Shown here piece after piece: positions 45,636 to 57,241 of a DNA stretch of 64,000 nucleotides. Both the position numbers and the translations under genes were made by a program. Position 1 is the first letter of the stretch, and every line of letters starts with the position of its first letter. The stretch comes from Malus domestica (lineage: Eukaryota; Streptophyta; Magnoliopsida; Rosales; Rosaceae): assembly GCF_042453785.1 (NCBI RefSeq), contig NC_091668.1, positions 2,124,501 through 2,188,500 on the forward strand, written 5' to 3'. The notes under the pieces are model-generated. The model worked only from the letters and a program-made list of their open reading frames with translations, was not told the origin of the DNA and searched no databases.

Positions 45636-47090
45636 TATTATTATTAAGTTTGCCACCTAATAAGAATACCATATACCAAACGAGTAAGAATGAAAATACC
45701 AAATTCCATATGCTACCAAATGCATAAGTGATATTCCAAATTTTAGAAAGGAAACTACTTGCCTCGTTTGGCGTCGAAGAAGCATGCAAATGACAGTTTG
45801 ACACGTACTTATGATGTGAAATGTCCAACGTGAAGGAGTCAAGTGTTTCCCTTTCGGAGATTAAGATTGGATGGAAATCAGATGGGACTGTTGTTGGACA
45901 GCAAAAATGGGTAATATGTTAGCTCTCCAAGCCCATAGCTCAACCCTGTATGAACGGTTTGGACTTCACAAACAGTTATTTCAGCTTTCAGCCCATATGA
46001 GGAGGCTTATTGGCTTTTGTGTGTGTGTGTGTATTTTTTTTTAATTTTATAAAAGATAGCGTTTGTGGGTTAAGTTTAATATTAAGGGGTAGGGAGATTG
46101 GTTAGGATGGAACTTTGTACCATGTTATATAGACAGAATTGTATTCCGCTACTATACTAAAACTCCAAATGCATGCACTACTTTTCTTCTTTTTATGTAG
46201 TTATGTTCAATGATAGTTATTGTTTTCGTCTGATTTATTCAATTGAATGACCACATACAAATTGTTGTGCTAGAAACTATAAATTATGTGCGAAATCAAT
46301 TTTCTTTATAATATCATTACCATCATTTTGTGTATGATTAGTAACTAAGAGTAATATCGTATTATTGTTAATGAGTTAAATAGTTAATTGTTGAAAAAAA
46401 CTGGTGAGATCGAACATGCACCAGAGTGCATATACATGCTCTCTTTTTTTCGCCACTGCAGCAAAACATCATTTGCAATGTCAATAGTTATAATTAAACA
46501 ATTAAATGGTTTCAAAATTTTGTTTGATTTTTTTTTTAAATAAAAAATTTAAACTAGTTACCCAAATCAATTTTTAATATGAAAATTGAAATAGTTGTCA
46601 AATTGCTCTGTGATGATTACCATGGCGCATATATTTTATAAATACGCAGCTATAGTTCTGATATTCATACTTGAGTTTGAATTAACAGTTTACAATATTA
46701 TCTACATTATCATTATTGTGATGTTTAATAAAATATCTTTCAATAAAAAAAGGCAAAAACCCCCCACAAAAGGAGGAAAATGAATTAAAAGGGGTTAGTT
46801 TCCCATTCCATTGAATCTTGTAAATTTTAACGAAAAATTTCTGATACTGTTCAATTTAATGAAAAATTATATTTTTACACTAAAAAATTAATCTTAGTTC
46901 ATTTCACCTTTTATTTTATTTTTACCGTAAAAACTCTAAATTTTCAAACTTTTTCATTAATCTTCCTTTGAATCATTGGTTAATTTAACCCTTAAAAGAA
47001 GGAAGAAGATATTTTTATTAAAAGTAGCCATTAATTTCTCACCAAGCAATTAAGCATCGGCCATCCCTTTCAGGGACATCAGCGTCGTGA
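45636..47090. other. AT-rich intergenic DNA with a dispersed repeat copy
   Basis: No gene is supported. A (GT)n run lies at about 46018-46031. A copy of the dispersed ~140-bp repeat is at 46825-46965 (listed separately). Confidence 0.5.
46825..46965 (+). repeat. Copy of the dispersed ~140-bp repeat
   Basis: It shares ordered words with 54113-54270: 'actgttcaatttaatgaaaaattatatttttac', 'aaaaaattaatctt', 'cattt-cacctttta' and a tail of 'aaaactctaaattttcaa' and 'ttttcattaatcttcc' (described piecewise). Confidence 0.6.
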
Positions 47091-47495
47091 GTGCAAATTC
47101 TTCTGCCTCTCCCCAATCCGATAAGTGAACGCCCATTTCCCTCTCAGATTTCCTTTCCCTCAGAAAACCCATCTCCCCATTTCATACGATTTCTTTGTAA
47201 ACTTTCAGAATCCACACGCCACAAACTCAAAAGCCTCAAACCTTTTTCCAACCCAGAGAAGGAAACAACAAAAAGCAACAACTTTTTTTGGAGGACTTGG
47301 GTCAATCGTAAAATTGATTGGCCTGCCACGAATTCTGGGCTGGGAGGAGAATCAAAAGCCTCGACCTTGGAGTTGGAAAGCGATTCGGGAAGTCACTAGC
47401 TGCAGTTGAAGATTGTGGATGGAATTGAATCAATTACTTGGTAAGTTTTAATTTTAATTTTGTTTATTTCCATTTATTTGTGGCTCTTGATTCGT

Positions 47496-47542
<47 letters not shown>

Positions 47543-48538
47543 CTGCTTGTGTGAATTGAAAAATTTTTGGGCAGCTTTTGCAGCGTATTTTATTTTTCTT
47601 CGTAATTTTGTAATATTCGCTTGCAAATATTTCAGAATTCAATTGGGTTTCTGTTCGTTTGATTTCATTTGAAATTTTACGAAATTACGAGTTGAATTTG
47701 AAGATTGTAGATGTGAATTGCTCAGTTCTTGTTTATTTCCAGGATCCGCTGGTGGGTCTTCCTGTTTTCATCCTCTTTTCAAATAAATTGTGTGTAATTA
47801 TTATTTAAAGTTGATATTATTATTATTTTTTTTTAGGACTATGTTCATGCAGTGAAAAGCTCTAAAATTAATCTGTAATTTGGATTGCTAATTCCCATTT
47901 TTTTGTTATTTGAATTGGATTGGATTACTATGCTTTTAGGCTAACATTCTGTGTTCTTCTAATTACTTAGTATAAATGGGAAATTATATCTGCACAGTAT
48001 TTTTCTCGTCTATGTTCATTGATTTTCCTTCGATTTATATTCGAAGGCTATAAATATACAACGGTGTGCAGAGGGAGAAAAGGTGTGTGCGGAAATTATT
48101 TCCCCGTATAAAATGTTCATGATTTTATGAAGTTAGATTTGTGTTTGTTCGATGCAAGAGTGAGCATATACTTTTTGTTTTCAAATCCTATTTATTAGCC
48201 TGTATAGCTCGATTTTTGCTCTTTCAGTTGTGAGATTGAGTTATTTTTTCCACAATTTATGGGTGTCTAACTTTCTGTTTCTAAAAATGAAGTGTCTTTT
48301 TTTCCTTTTTTTCCCTTAAAAAAAAACCTTTTTACCTGGCAAAGGCTGGATTTTAGTTTGACGATCCGGGTTTCTGGGTTTTTCCCCTTTGTTTGTGATT
48401 ATCTGAATCGAACATATTCTGGTTGTTTCTTTGCAGGTTTCGTATGCCAGTGAGTTCAACCTGTGTGGTTCCTATTGCAATGACATTGCCGTTTTGATCA
48501 ATATTGAGGGATTTCGGTGAGGATTGCCCTTCTCAATC
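47091..48538 (+). other. 5' UTR and leader intron(s) of the At1g01500-like gene
   Basis: The GC-richer stretch at about 47050-47440 looks like a 5' UTR exon, with a plausible donor at 47440 (acttg|gtaagt). A (GA)n tract at 47499-47537 lies in the following intron. A good acceptor sits at about 48437 (tttgcag|gtttcg), leaving about 100 bases of leader before the ATG. Confidence 0.55.
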
Positions 48539-50446
48539 ATGGATGGTCCAAGGAATGGTGAAGTTGAGAATCATGACCTCCAGATTATCCGGTACTCTCC
48601 TTACCAGCCCTGGAGTAATTTGTCTTCATCTTGGTTTGATTTGAGAGTCTTCTATGTGAGGATCAGCAACTTTAAGGTGGATGATTCGACCCCAAAGTTT
48701 CTGACTCTCCATCATATTCCTGTAAGCCCGGATACCCTTTTGGAAGTCAATGGTGCGAAAACTAGCATTCACTCTGAAGGTGTTTCTTCACATCTTAGAA
48801 GGGATCGGGTAGATAAGAAATCTGAAGAGGCCACATTTGTGAATACAGACAGCATAAGGTTGACAGGGAGTGCAAGATTTGAGGTGTATGACAAAGAAGA
48901 TCTCATCCTATCTGGGGTGTTAGAGATGTCTAATAGCAACGGTTTCGTTGGGGAGTCAAAAAACAATGCCAAGCGATGGAGCATGAATTGTGAATCAGAT
49001 ATGAGTGCTTGTACTGGATTTTTGAAAGGGAAACATCTTGGTGGCGCTGAATTACCTGCACCAACCATTGAAGTCTACATCACAGGGTGCTTCTCCGGCA
49101 CACCGATCATCTTAACCAAGACCCTGCAGCTTCATTTTAGAAAGAAACACAATAAGAAGAGCATGTTGGATGCTATACCTGAATACGAGACAACTGAATG
49201 CCAGAAAGATGTCTCGCCCGGAGTTGATATGGAGGTACATATTGAAACTATTTATTTGCATTAAAAATTTGAAACTCAAATTGTCTGGTGCTTTGCCATA
49301 GTTGCATTCATCCGGTATCTTATGGTAGTGTTGATACATGCATGTTGTAAGGGACCTGCGTTCATCTAATGCCTCAGTCTAGGGTGGGTTTTTCTTTGTT
49401 ATAAGGTGGAAAATTCTTTAAAGTTTAATTTCCAGTCACTGTAGTATTTGATATCGAAAATTTTGCAGTGCATTGGTGTCCGCTTCAGTGGATGGCTGGA
49501 TTTGCCTGCTCTAAACTAAGCAGTCAATCTAGCCATCCATAAAACCGGTGCATCACACACCTGTGTACTGCAGGACTCCTTTGATAGATGAGGTATTGAA
49601 CAAGTTCTTCGCTTTCGAGAGGCAGGCAGGGCTCCAGTGATCTAAAACTATATAGCAGTAGGGTGAAATTGTTCGTTTTGTCAACTCTTTCATGCGAGCC
49701 TTGTGACTGCCTGCCCGGAATATTTCTTATTAAACAAGGACTTGCAAACATAACCTTATCTTATGGCACATGGATATCATGGGTAGGGCTCAGTTTCCAA
49801 ATGATTAGGTTGTATTCAATTTGCCCGTTTTGTTTTCTTTTTCATATCCTTGTTTTTCTGGTGTTCGACTTACATCGGCCTCATCCATCGACACGTGGGG
49901 ATGGTCCGTTGTTGCGGGCCCCACATTCTGCTTGGTAGTTGTAGACAGTATTCTGAAGGTTATATTGGCGCCATTTTATTATCTTTGTGATCTTGATAAG
50001 TTGGTTGTTTTAATTTACCCTGGTTAAGATGGCACTCGTGAATTTGTTCCGTTGGTTTTATCTCTTGCTTAAAGAAGGAAATGTTAACTTACTATTGGGT
50101 AAATAATTAGTCATCGTAGCATCTTTCATTTGTTATAGTTTGTATCTCCATCATTTAATCATCGGTTGGGATTTGTACGTTTTGGGATACCCTAACCTTT
50201 CTTGAATTGCAGGTAGCAGAATACAGAAACTACAAGCCGGAGAACGAGGAAGAGTACAACAATATGTACTGGAGGAGGACGGAATATATGGATGGTGAAG
50301 ATGGAGAACTCTCATGGTTCAATGCTGGTGTTAGAGTTGGCGTGGGTATCGGACTTGGCGTTTGTCTTGGAGTTGGTATAGGGGTTGGGTTGCTGGTTCG
50401 CACTTACCAAACGACCACACGAACTTTCAAGAGGCGCATGTTGTGA
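48539..50446 (+). CDS. Conserved plant protein, At1g01500-like
   Basis: Two coding exons, 48539-49234 and 50213-50446, giving 309 aa. The first part has LQIIRYSPYQPWSNLSSSWF, DLRVFYVRISNFKVDD and RRDRVDKKSEEATFVNTDSI, a conserved plant-only domain with predicted beta-rich structure. TIEVYITGCFSGTPIILTKT lies near its end. The second exon ends with a Gly/Val-rich hydrophobic helix (VGVGIGLGVCLGVGIGVGLL) and a basic tail RRML, which looks like a C-terminal membrane anchor with GxG packing motifs. Databases label the family 'erythronate-4-phosphate dehydrogenase family', but I see no dehydrogenase motif. The start at MDGPRNG follows family usage; an in-frame ATG five codons earlier (48524) is possible. 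Confidence 0.85.
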
Positions 50447-51611
50447 TTCTTTCAATCCGGACGTCAATGTGTTTTGTGTGCTCAATTTCGAGAGGCAGCT
50501 ATTCGTCTACGTTCGACGTGCATCTGGAACTACAGATTTTGACTTAGTACTGTTTGTGTAGCTGACGGTTTATGTGTTTCATATTCTTCTTTGTGTTTTC
50601 TCCATTGGTGAGAGGTTTGTTTAGAAGAAGGGTATGATAGAAAGGGATAAAGAGTCTTTGATTTGGACAAAAGTTTATAAATGGTAAAAGATTGTATTTC
50701 GAGCCCCAAAAAAAGATTGTATTTCGTGTCGATAACGAATCGAGACCCCTTTCTGGATCTCGGAGTTTAGAGTCGACGGATCGAAACATTCGGACGGTCT
50801 CATTTTAAATTATACAGTCCTCATTAGGCTATTTCATTGATTCTTCTCATACAAATCAAGGATTCAGATCTCTCTCTCTTTTGAACTGTTCGGAATTTTC
50901 GGTCCATCGGCTACGAATTGCGAGATTCAGAGAGGATCCGAACGTGTTGAGAGAACTCTAAAGCTAGTAAAAGGTTATTCTGTATTGTTTTTCCATGGTA
51001 AATCTTCCTTGGCTTGCTTTAGAGTCAAGGAAGATTTATTGAATTCATATGAAGATCGCTTATTAATATTCATATTTTATGAGATTTTATTTTTGGCCAT
51101 CGGACTAAAATGAGTGGAGAAAAAAGGTGCAAGTGTTTTTATCATTTTTACATCCTAAACTAGAATTGTAAAAGGATTCAAACTTCGGTGTAAGATGATG
51201 GATCTTAATTACGTCTTGGCTGATTGATCCAACTCGCATCTAATGAGATTTTAATTTTTCAATCAAAGTGAAATGATCCTAACATTTTTTATAATAAAAA
51301 AAGTTTTACCCGATAATTTATTTTATTGTTTACTCATGCAATTAAGGACATCAAATCGGTAATTTGTTTTCTTAATAATAATGTAGCTACTAAACATGTT
51401 TAGTAGTAAGGTAACAGGCACTCGCCAATGCCTGCAAGAGAAAAACTCGCCATGAAGTAATAAAATTCCTGCCGGATCGTAGCTTGCAGCCTTTCAGAAC
51501 CATCTCAATGAGTTAGTCCCTCTCACTTATTCCGATATACTTTATCAGCTCCCGCTATGGAGGATTCCAGTGCACCATCATGATCATGCGCTAAGAGTTG
51601 GGGCGGGAGAC
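50447..51611. other. Spacer between tail-to-tail genes
   Basis: It holds the 3' UTR of the At1g01500-like gene and AT-rich DNA. A perfect 13-bp stem with a 14-base loop lies at 50999-51038 (listed separately). Nothing else was recognised. Confidence 0.5.
50999..51038. repeat. Perfect 13-bp inverted repeat (stem-loop)
   Basis: taaatcttccttg and caaggaagattta are exact reverse complements separated by 14 bases. It could be a cruciform or a short hairpin RNA stem. It is too short for a typical plant miRNA precursor, and the flanks do not extend the pairing convincingly. Confidence 0.6.
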
Positions 51612-53015
51612 TCAGCTGGCTGCCGGTGTAACGCTCACCGGTTCTGGAGCCACCTCGGCTCCAGAACGCCCATTAGCACAATGTGGTAGCTTTTCATCGC
51701 GACCCCAAAATGCAGCTGATTTCACATCATCTTGATTCATTAATTTCGAGAATTCCTCGTGGTCATAATTTAGTATGGCCTGTCCTCCAAACTCGGTAGG
51801 GAGATTTTCCTCATCGAAATATTGTTTCATAAGCTCCACGCTATCTTTGTTCTTCGGGTAAACGAACTTAACCTTGTGGAATGTCTTGTTGTCCAAGAAA
51901 TACTTGACAATCTGCACAAACAGAACGGGGCAAGATATCAAGTTGTCGTATAAGAAAAACTCTAGCGAATCTATCGTCAATGGGAATGATTTCAAGATTA
52001 CAACCGCAATTCAAACTCGGTTGTCTGAGAAATATTGGATATGTGAACTTGGAATTGCCGCGAAAAGATCATGAGTTAATGGAAACCAGCATGATCATTG
52101 GTTCTTCAAACAGAAGTAAATATTCAATGAAGCAGCGAAAAGCAACTAGGAAAAACAGAACTCAAACCTTCCAAAACGCTTCGAAGATGCGTGGGGGATT
52201 GTAGAGAAATGCTACTGCAAGTCTCTCGGGGTAGTGGTTCTGTAAAATATTGATGGTGTCTCGAGCTGATTTCACAGGCACGGTAGTACTTAGCGTCCAC
52301 CCCGTGAAGTCAATCAGCCACGCCATTTGTTCTTGGCCCTCGGGAAGGTTGAATACAGCATTCTCGATCAGATACACCAGATGACGCATTTGATTGTCTA
52401 TTGACACCGTGTTCTGCAACATTTCTAGCAGCATTAATCTTCGGCCTAGTGAAAGCCAACGAATCAGAAATATGACTAGGCAAACCCTCAATACCTGCAT
52501 TCCCGGTCTCAGTATAAGAACACTCCTCCCACTACGATCGCGAAAACTTGCTCTGTAAACTTTTCCAGTCTCGCCTTCACTTGCAACTTCGGGCTGACAA
52601 ACACAACAATCCCACCAACACTCAGCTAGAAACGTAAGCATCAGAAACAGAAAACATTGTAACAAGTAAAGCAATTTTACCCAGCGGATTTCCTCGGGCT
52701 TATAGGTTGACCTCCATTTGAGCGTTTCATCCAACATTTTCTTCGCTTTGTCAACGTTCCAATTCCGCGCCTCCAAGTACCTCCTGAAGCATGCATCAGT
52801 GCAGAACTGCAAACTGCGTCCGGATAGCGGTCCGATCGCAGCCTTCATCTCATTGATCTGCACATAAATTTCAATTCATAAACTCAACCAAGAAAGATAT
52901 TTTTTTTTCACCTTTCCTTGAAAGCTCATAAAATTTTCAAACTTTTCATTACCTTATCGTCGTGCTTCAACGGATCGTTCACTTGCTGATGAGAACCGCT
53001 CCAGAGGCGCAACAT
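51612..53015 (-). CDS. CRAL-TRIO (Sec14-like) phosphatidylinositol transfer protein
   Basis: Five coding exons on the minus strand: 52953-53015, 52681-52857, 52495-52593, 52168-52413 and 51612-51911. They total 885 bases, 294 aa, all in phase. The CRAL-TRIO N-terminal helical domain has CFRRYLEARNWNVDKAKKML and LKWRSTYKPEEIRW. The lipid-binding CRAL-TRIO domain has RDRSGRSVLILRPGMQN, AWLIDFTGWTLS, SARDTINILQNHYPERLAVA, YNPPRIFEAFWKIVKYF and LPTEFGG. It resembles At1g75170-type Sec14p-like proteins, which move phosphatidylinositol or related lipids between membranes. The first exon encodes only MLRLWSGSHQQVNDPLKHDDK. A leader intron probably separates it from a 5' UTR near 53830-54050, which contains a (GA)n tract at 53868-53909. 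Confidence 0.9.
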
Positions 53016-53865
53016 GTTCACAGATTTTTCGATATCAAAACTTTCGCAACCGCGTTCAAATTCACCTACAACATCTCAAGCATTCACACAAGAACATATT
53101 AGCTGCTTGTTTACTAGACTTGTAGGATCAGAGACTTTTCCTAAAACGCCATAAACCCGAGGAGTATTTACTATTTAGTTTCATGTCATCCAATCGTACA
53201 AAGCTTCAAAAGAACAGACTTACATGAAACGGGAACGCTAGAGACACGACCAACGCTTATAAAAAAAAAACTTACATGAAACGAGGACGCCTAGTGACGC
53301 GACAAAAGCTTATAATAAACTGACTTACATGAAACGGAGACGCCGGCAGGCACGAGGGGTAGAAAATAATAAATAAATGAGGAGAAATCACGCAAATTGC
53401 GGTGTTAGATCAACCAACGGAGCGTGACTCAACCAACCCAACCCCATCTTGGAAGTCGATGAATAAAACAGTTTTATGTTCCAGAAAAAGTGAACCTTTT
53501 AATTATAATTTAAAACAATATGAAGGGAAGAAAGTATGAGACATTGGGCCCAGAGACAGGAGGTGTTGGCAGTCAAAAGGGAAGTGTTCTTTTTCCATAT
53601 TCAAGCTCAATTCTTTTGACTTTTATTTCGGTTATCCAGAAGCACTACAGAAAACCCAGAATTTAGAATTTCTAATTCTTTACTAATATCTGCATTAAAA
53701 ATAATTTAAAAATAAAAAAAAAGACAAAAAATTCCAGTCTTCATTAATTTTCATGGTAAATATGCAATAAAAACAGATTAAAAACATAAAAACAAGCACA
53801 AAACATGAACACAGAGATTCAATCCTACCTGCAATCCAAGCCTCCGAGCTTGCCAATTGCCAGAT

Positions 53866-53911
<46 letters not shown>

Positions 53912-54112
53912 GTGATGACTTTTTGTAAGACTAACAGGAGAAACAGGTGAAGAAAGAAGATAAAAGGGTGAAAGACTGAAGCTTTCTGGAGTCGCTTCTG
54001 GTGTACTCATATGGCAGGTCCTCCAGATATTTTGGGTCTCCCTTCATTTCCACAGAGAGAGAGAGAGAGTGTATGCGTGTGTGTGAAGTCCGGATTCGAG
54101 GAGTAAAATATT
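53016..54112 (-). other. 5' leader, leader intron and promoter side of the Sec14-like gene
   Basis: 53080-53830 is AT-rich and contains a duplicated segment: 'cttacatgaaacg(a/g)g(a/g)acgc' occurs near 53220, 53273 and 53325. 53868-53909 is (GA)n on the plus strand, so CT-rich in the transcript. A second GA run is at 54054-54070. Confidence 0.45.
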
Positions 54113-54270
54113 GGGAACTTTAATGAAAAGTATCTGCTACCGTTCATTTTAACGAAAAACCACATTTTTACATTAAAAAGTCAATCCTGGTACTATTCAC
54201 TTTACCCTTTATTTTGTCTTTATCATTAAAACTCAAAATTTTCAAGTCATTTTCATTAGTTTTCCTTAAA
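54113..54270 (+). repeat. Best-preserved copy of the dispersed ~140-bp repeat
   Basis: The left end gggaactttaatgaaaag and the reverse-complemented right end aaggaaaactaatgaaaa form weak inverted termini. The middle reads 'gttcattttaacgaaaaacc', 'acattaaaaagtcaatcc', 'tactattcactttaccct' (piecewise). There is no ORF. It may be a MITE family; related copies are at 16131-16260, 46825-46965 and 63890-64000. Confidence 0.65.
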
Positions 54271-56455
54271 ATATTCTCTAATTATATTGTTTATGCGTGT
54301 GAATAATTTTTATCAAATACTGTTTATATTTAATTTTTAAATAAAAAAATTATAATAATTTTTAATTACATAATATACAATGAACGGATATAATTGAAAA
54401 ATCATTGACATCCTCGTAAAGAAGATCGAAGAGGAATACTCATTCTCATCTCTCGGCTCTGCTGCTTTCCTTTTGCTGTGTTATTCTTGGCGGCAATGCT
54501 ATACCCACTGCGTGGTGATGTTTGGAGCAGTGACAGGCGGCCTAAATCACCCCACGTGTTTTTCGCGCACTTTACGCTGCGTGTGTCCGAAGGCCAATCT
54601 CTTCGCTCTTCTGCTTTCATACGTTCCTCTGTTTCTCTCGGAGGCAATGCTAGAAATACTGGCGGGTGATGTTTCCAGCAAATGACAAGCGACCAAACCA
54701 AACCCACCCCACACGCGGTGTTTCACGCACTTTATGCTGCACGTGTGGCCTGTGCGAGAGAATCAAGTAGAAAATTTTCAGTGTTTCGAAAATATGCTCC
54801 GGATCAACAAGTGTTGTAATAAAAATAGTTAATTTTTTTATAGTAATTAATCACTTGTGTCATGATATTATAAGTTATGATTAATTAAAATGAATTTAAA
54901 TATAGTCCGTTATTTCTTATCTTAAAAGTCTATATCAATCTAACGTTATCTAAGATCCAATAGTCCAACAAACAAACTTTAATAATTCGAATTGTATTTT
55001 TGATATACTAAAAAATCTCTGAGTATCAAGGGTCTTGGTTAATGTGCATGGAGGCAGATTCTTGATGGTGGTTTGACGAAATTCTTGGACATTGAAATGG
55101 AGGAAAGTTGGAGAAGAAAAAAAAATGAGAAATTTTTAATTATAACTTGAACATGGATGGTACACCGTGTTTTTAAGTAAGTGATGAAAAATTTTATTTT
55201 TTAAATTATTAACTTTTAATATACATATTCCAATATTTATATAATAATACATAATGTATCATTCCGTGTGACGATCACACAAAAAAATCTCTCCAAAAAA
55301 GTAACGAGTACATGGAGGAAATAAAAAAGATGAAAGTGAGGAAAAGTAAACCGGCGAGTCGGCAATGCGTGACTATGCGTGGTCGACGTATTGGGTAAGT
55401 GGTGGGTGCTGCTTCGTGCAAGTTGCAAGTGCCGAGTCAACGTCTGCCAAACCAAACAAACAAAACAAAACAACACAACACAACAAAAGGACTTCACTCA
55501 CCAATAATCACTAGGCTTTTTCCAAGTAGGTTAATCGATTCGACATTTTTCGAATAAGCGTCAATTATTCACATGCATATCAATCACTTTTTCACTAAAA
55601 AGTAATGTACGGTGACTTGTTCAAAGTGTGTAAATAATACCTAGTTGACATAATGCGTTTATTTAACAAATTGTGTTTTAAGTTCAAACTCTTGTCCCCT
55701 CCGTTATGAAAGACTTATACTGATGGACATAATTGATGTGTCATTTAACCAAATTCAAAGAAATATGTTGTTTTTGCATTGCATTTCACCAAATCCAAGG
55801 GTCACGAAAGAAAACTAACTCACAAATTACTTCTTAGACATGTCACGAAACTAAAATCCATCACAAATTAAGGAAACCACCAACAAAAACATGAAGAAGG
55901 GGCGCCGTAAAGACTGTAAAAACAAACGTCTGAAAATCACTTCTCTTAAAACTCGAATTGTAATTAGTTAATTGGATATGATCTACAACGATCTCTTTAG
56001 TAAGCCCAATTACTCATCACAAAAGCTAGTCAGCCCAATTACTTATAACAAAAGCTCGTCCACGAAATTCTGAGAAATAAATAAATAAACAATATTTGGT
56101 GGCCTGCAAAACATAAAACTAGCTGGGAAGAGGAACCTTTCCGGATTCATTTTACAGGATCTTAAGAATTTCCACATTTTAGCTACATTATTCGGTTAAT
56201 TTTTATCAGATATTATACTTGTGTTTAATTTTAAATAAAAAAATTAAATAATTTATGACTGCACGATATACAATAAATAATAAATAAGTAAGATATGTGA
56301 GGATTCCTATAATTTCATCGATCCGGATGGGATCCAAGTAGTGACGTATTGGTTGGTTCCATGGACAACGGTTTCCCGCGGAAACGGCAGCGGCTTAATA
56401 CGACTAAGCAATTCCGTATCTGGTTCTCTCTCTCTCGCTCGCGCTCTGCGTTTCC
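54271..56455. other. Intergenic DNA, no gene supported
   Basis: 54492-54745 contains a direct duplication with ~151-155-bp spacing (ggcaatgct at 54492 and 54643; 'tttc(g/a)cgcactttacgctgc' at about 54566 and 54721). The minus ORF at 55237-55497 has a hydrophobic start (MKSFCCVVLFCFVCLVW) but no family match. 56340-56455 is the PEX11A promoter or 5' UTR, with a CT tract just before the ATG. Confidence 0.5.
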
Positions 56456-57241
56456 ATGGACTCGAAACCTTCAACAACCACCGCTCCTCTACTGAACCAG
56501 AAAAATCCTAACAATCCTCCATCGAAGCCGAAGCCAAGGGACTTCCTGAACCACCTCGAAGCCTACCTCGCCAAGCGAGATGGCGTCGACAAGCTCATCA
56601 AGATATCTCGGTACGCCACCAAGATCGTCATCGCCTCCTCCGCCCTCCCGGAAACCCTGCCCCTAACGCAGCGGCTCAAGAGCTTCGAGTCGAGCGTCGG
56701 CGTCAGTCGCAAGGCCTTCCGGTTAGGTAAGTTCGTCCAGGACGTCAACGCTCTGAGGAGCTCGACATTCGATTCGAATCAGGAGCTCGTACTCGCACTA
56801 ATCGCCTACGGCGGCGAGGGACTGTATTTTTTCGTTGAACAGTTCGTCTGGCTGGTCAAATCGGGGTTGATCGATAAAAAGCACTCGCGGAATTTGCAGA
56901 AGATCAGCGCCTGGGCCGAGTTCATCGGGTACGCCGGCAGCATTTAGTTGAAATTCAGGGATTTGAATCGGATCTCGGAAGACGAAAAGTGCGTGAAATC
57001 GAGCATTGAGATCTCGATTACGAGGGGGAACGGGTGTGAGGAAGAGAAGGAGAGGTTGAGTAAATTGCGTGAGAAGAAAATGATGAAGAGGCTCTCTGTG
57101 GTTCAAGATTCGGCGGATGCGTTAATGGCGTTGGCGGATATCCGGGACGGCGGCGGACCGTTCCTAGGGCCGCTTTCGGTATCGCTGGCCGGGATGTTGT
57201 CGGCTCTGATTAGCACTCACAAAAATTGGGTGTCCTGCTGA
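56456..57241 (+). pseudogene. PEX11A: Peroxisomal membrane protein 11A with one premature stop
   Basis: A single-exon frame of 261 coding triplets with one internal TAG. It matches Arabidopsis PEX11A (At1g47750), which elongates and tubulates peroxisomes before division. Residues 28-163 contain [74 protein letters not shown] and [15 protein letters not shown]. The frame then meets TAG at 56945-56947, where the family has a serine (GS-V/I-S-x-K-x-RDL). In the same frame the rest of the protein follows without further damage: LKFRDLNRISEDEKCVKSSI, then DSADALMALADIRDGGGPFL, and the conserved end STHKNWVSC. A TCG-to-TAG change would explain it. The truncated product of 163 aa would lack the C-terminal membrane region. 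A sequencing error, a null allele or a young pseudogene are all possible. Confidence 0.88.

Noticed and set aside
55237-55497. Minus ORF with signal-peptide-like start
   Set aside because: The hydrophobic start is encoded by an A/C-rich simple stretch (acaaaacaaaacaacac), and no conserved residues follow.
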